Assembly: GCF_902498785.1 (NCBI RefSeq)
Contig: NZ_LR701493.1
Coordinates: 295,459 to 359,458 of the forward strand
Length of the DNA: 64,000 bases
From: Sphingomonas sp. EC-HK361
GTDB taxonomy: Bacteria > Pseudomonadota > Alphaproteobacteria > Sphingomonadales > Sphingomonadaceae
Reading direction: 5' to 3'
Under the pieces are notes generated by a model. That model did no database searches. It saw nothing but the letters and a program-made list of their open reading frames with translations, and was not told where the DNA came from. Shown here one piece after another: positions 63,374-64,000 of the stretch (its first letter is position 1; each line of letters opens with the position of its first letter). A program made the position numbers and the translations under genes.

Positions 63374-63964
63374 ATGGCGGACCGCGAACCCACTTCCCCT
63401 CTCGTCGTCGGCATCGGCGGCACGATCGGCGGCATCTCCTCCACCGAGCGCGCGCTGCGCATCGCGCTCGACGGCGCTGCGAAGGAGGGGTTCCGCACGC
63501 GGCTGTTCGGCGGCGCGGACATGGCGCGCCTGCCGCTTTATGATCCGCGCGCAACGACTCGGACGGCGGACGAGCGCGCCTTCGTCGATGCGGTGCGCGA
63601 GGCGTCCGCGATCATCATCGCGTCGCCCGGCTATCACGGCAGCATTTCCGGCGTGGTGAAGAACGCGCTCGATCTGCTGGAAGAAACCGCGCGCGACGAA
63701 CGCCGCGCCTATCTCGCCGACATGCCGGTCGGGCTGATCGCCACCGCCTATGGCTGGCAGGCGACCGGTTCGACGATCGCGGCGCTCAGATCAATCGTCC
63801 ACGCGCTGCGCGGATGGCCAACGCCGTTCGCCGCCGCGATCAACACCCAGATCACCAAGTTCGACGACGATGGCGGCGCCAGCGACCCGGCGGTCGTCGA
63901 GCAGCTCCGGCTGATCGGCCGGCAAGTCGCGCGCTTCGCACCGCTGGCGGCCGCCAATGCTTGA
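63374..63964 (+). CDS. NAD(P)H-dependent FMN reductase
   Basis: 196 residues from the ATG at 63374. Flavodoxin-like fold of the SsuE/MsuE kind: GIGGTIGGISSTERALRI phosphate loop, PGYHGSISGVVKNALD signature. It provides reduced flavin to the monooxygenase 16 bases upstream. It ends 8 bases into the next gene. Confidence 0.87.
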   Translation: MADREPTSPLVVGIGGTIGGISSTERALRIALDGAAKEGFRTRLFGGADMARLPLYDPRATTRTADERAFVDAVREASAIIIASPGYHGSISGVVKNALDLLEETARDERRAYLADMPVGLIATAYGWQATGSTIAALRSIVHALRGWPTPFAAAINTQITKFDDDGGASDPAVVEQLRLIGRQVARFAPLAAANA

Positions 63965-64000
63965 TCGTCGCGCAGCGCTTGCCACGATCGGCTTCGGCAC
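63957..64000 (+). CDS. Start of a further gene, possibly Tat-exported
   Basis: Only 14 codons are visible. The ATG at 63957 overlaps the FMN reductase stop by 8 bases, so the gene belongs to the same operon. The reading MLDRRAALATIGFG has Arg-Arg followed by a hydrophobic stretch, like a twin-arginine signal or a simple signal peptide. Family cannot be set. Confidence 0.4.
   Translation, partial: MLDRRAALATIGFG

Overview
The window is about 66% GC, is packed with genes (no gene-free gap reaches 300 bases) and carries no mobile element, CRISPR array or phage gene that I can see. It looks like the chromosome of an alphaproteobacterium, most probably a sphingomonad (Sphingomonadales). Pointers are a DivK-type regulator beside DUF3572, a MipZ-type division ATPase, two large TonB-dependent receptors with sphingomonad-style signal and linker regions, a Gly/Tyr-rich DUF2171 protein, HisKA_2/CHASE3 signalling proteins and several families of palindromic intergenic repeats. 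This assignment is inference; no rRNA is present to test it.

Layout. 1-12.6 kb: end of an acyltransferase, an ATP-dependent DNA ligase behind Dps, a GDT1-like membrane protein, rpmG, divK divergent from a DUF3572/HAD pair, RidA, a COG3146 acyltransferase, two consecutive polytopic membrane proteins that look like GT-C glycosyltransferases, argG, a DUF1801 protein and a periplasmic EF-hand protein. 12.7-25.6 kb: cyclopropane fatty acid synthase, a YedY-like molybdoenzyme with its cytochrome b, a flavin reductase, a TauE/SafE exporter with an MpaB-type oxygenase, rlmN, a histidine phosphatase, a porin-like beta-barrel, dnaN and the first TonB receptor. 25.8-37.4 kb: infC and thrS, an LD-carboxypeptidase divergent from a Mur-ligase (cell-wall recycling), a small membrane protein/XRE/hydrolase operon behind three tandem operator-like repeats, another hydrolase with a TPR protein, SIMPL, gloA-gloB, and a tandem pair of secreted Cys-containing proteins. 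37.5-47.2 kb: glcB, a zinc-free MDR oxidoreductase, the disordered DUF2171 protein, tRNA-Ala(CGC), a patatin, a tightly overlapping three-gene two-component operon and a DEDDh exonuclease. 47.4-57.8 kb: phosphomannomutase/J-domain/mipZ operon, panC, a Sel1 protein, a VOC protein, aminopeptidase P, SleB hydrolase, oligopeptidase B, DedA and a hotdog thioesterase.

57.8-64 kb is the most suggestive accessory region: two back-to-back transcription units, (-) Gfo/Idh oxidoreductase then TonB receptor, and (+) aldo/keto reductase, SsuD-like flavin monooxygenase, FMN reductase and the start of a gene with a possible twin-arginine signal. The enzyme set matches the logic of oxidative desulfonation of a sulfo-sugar (the sulfoquinovose monooxygenase pathway: monooxygenase, flavin reductase, AKR), with a TonB receptor for outer-membrane uptake and possibly a Gfo/Idh-fold NAD-dependent glycosidase for the first step.

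The second theme is repeats. At least four families of inverted repeats are scattered between genes. Three of them have entered genes without destroying them: one lies in frame inside the Mur ligase, a fragment of another lies in frame inside oligopeptidase B, and a third encodes the C-terminal tail and stop codon of the thioesterase.
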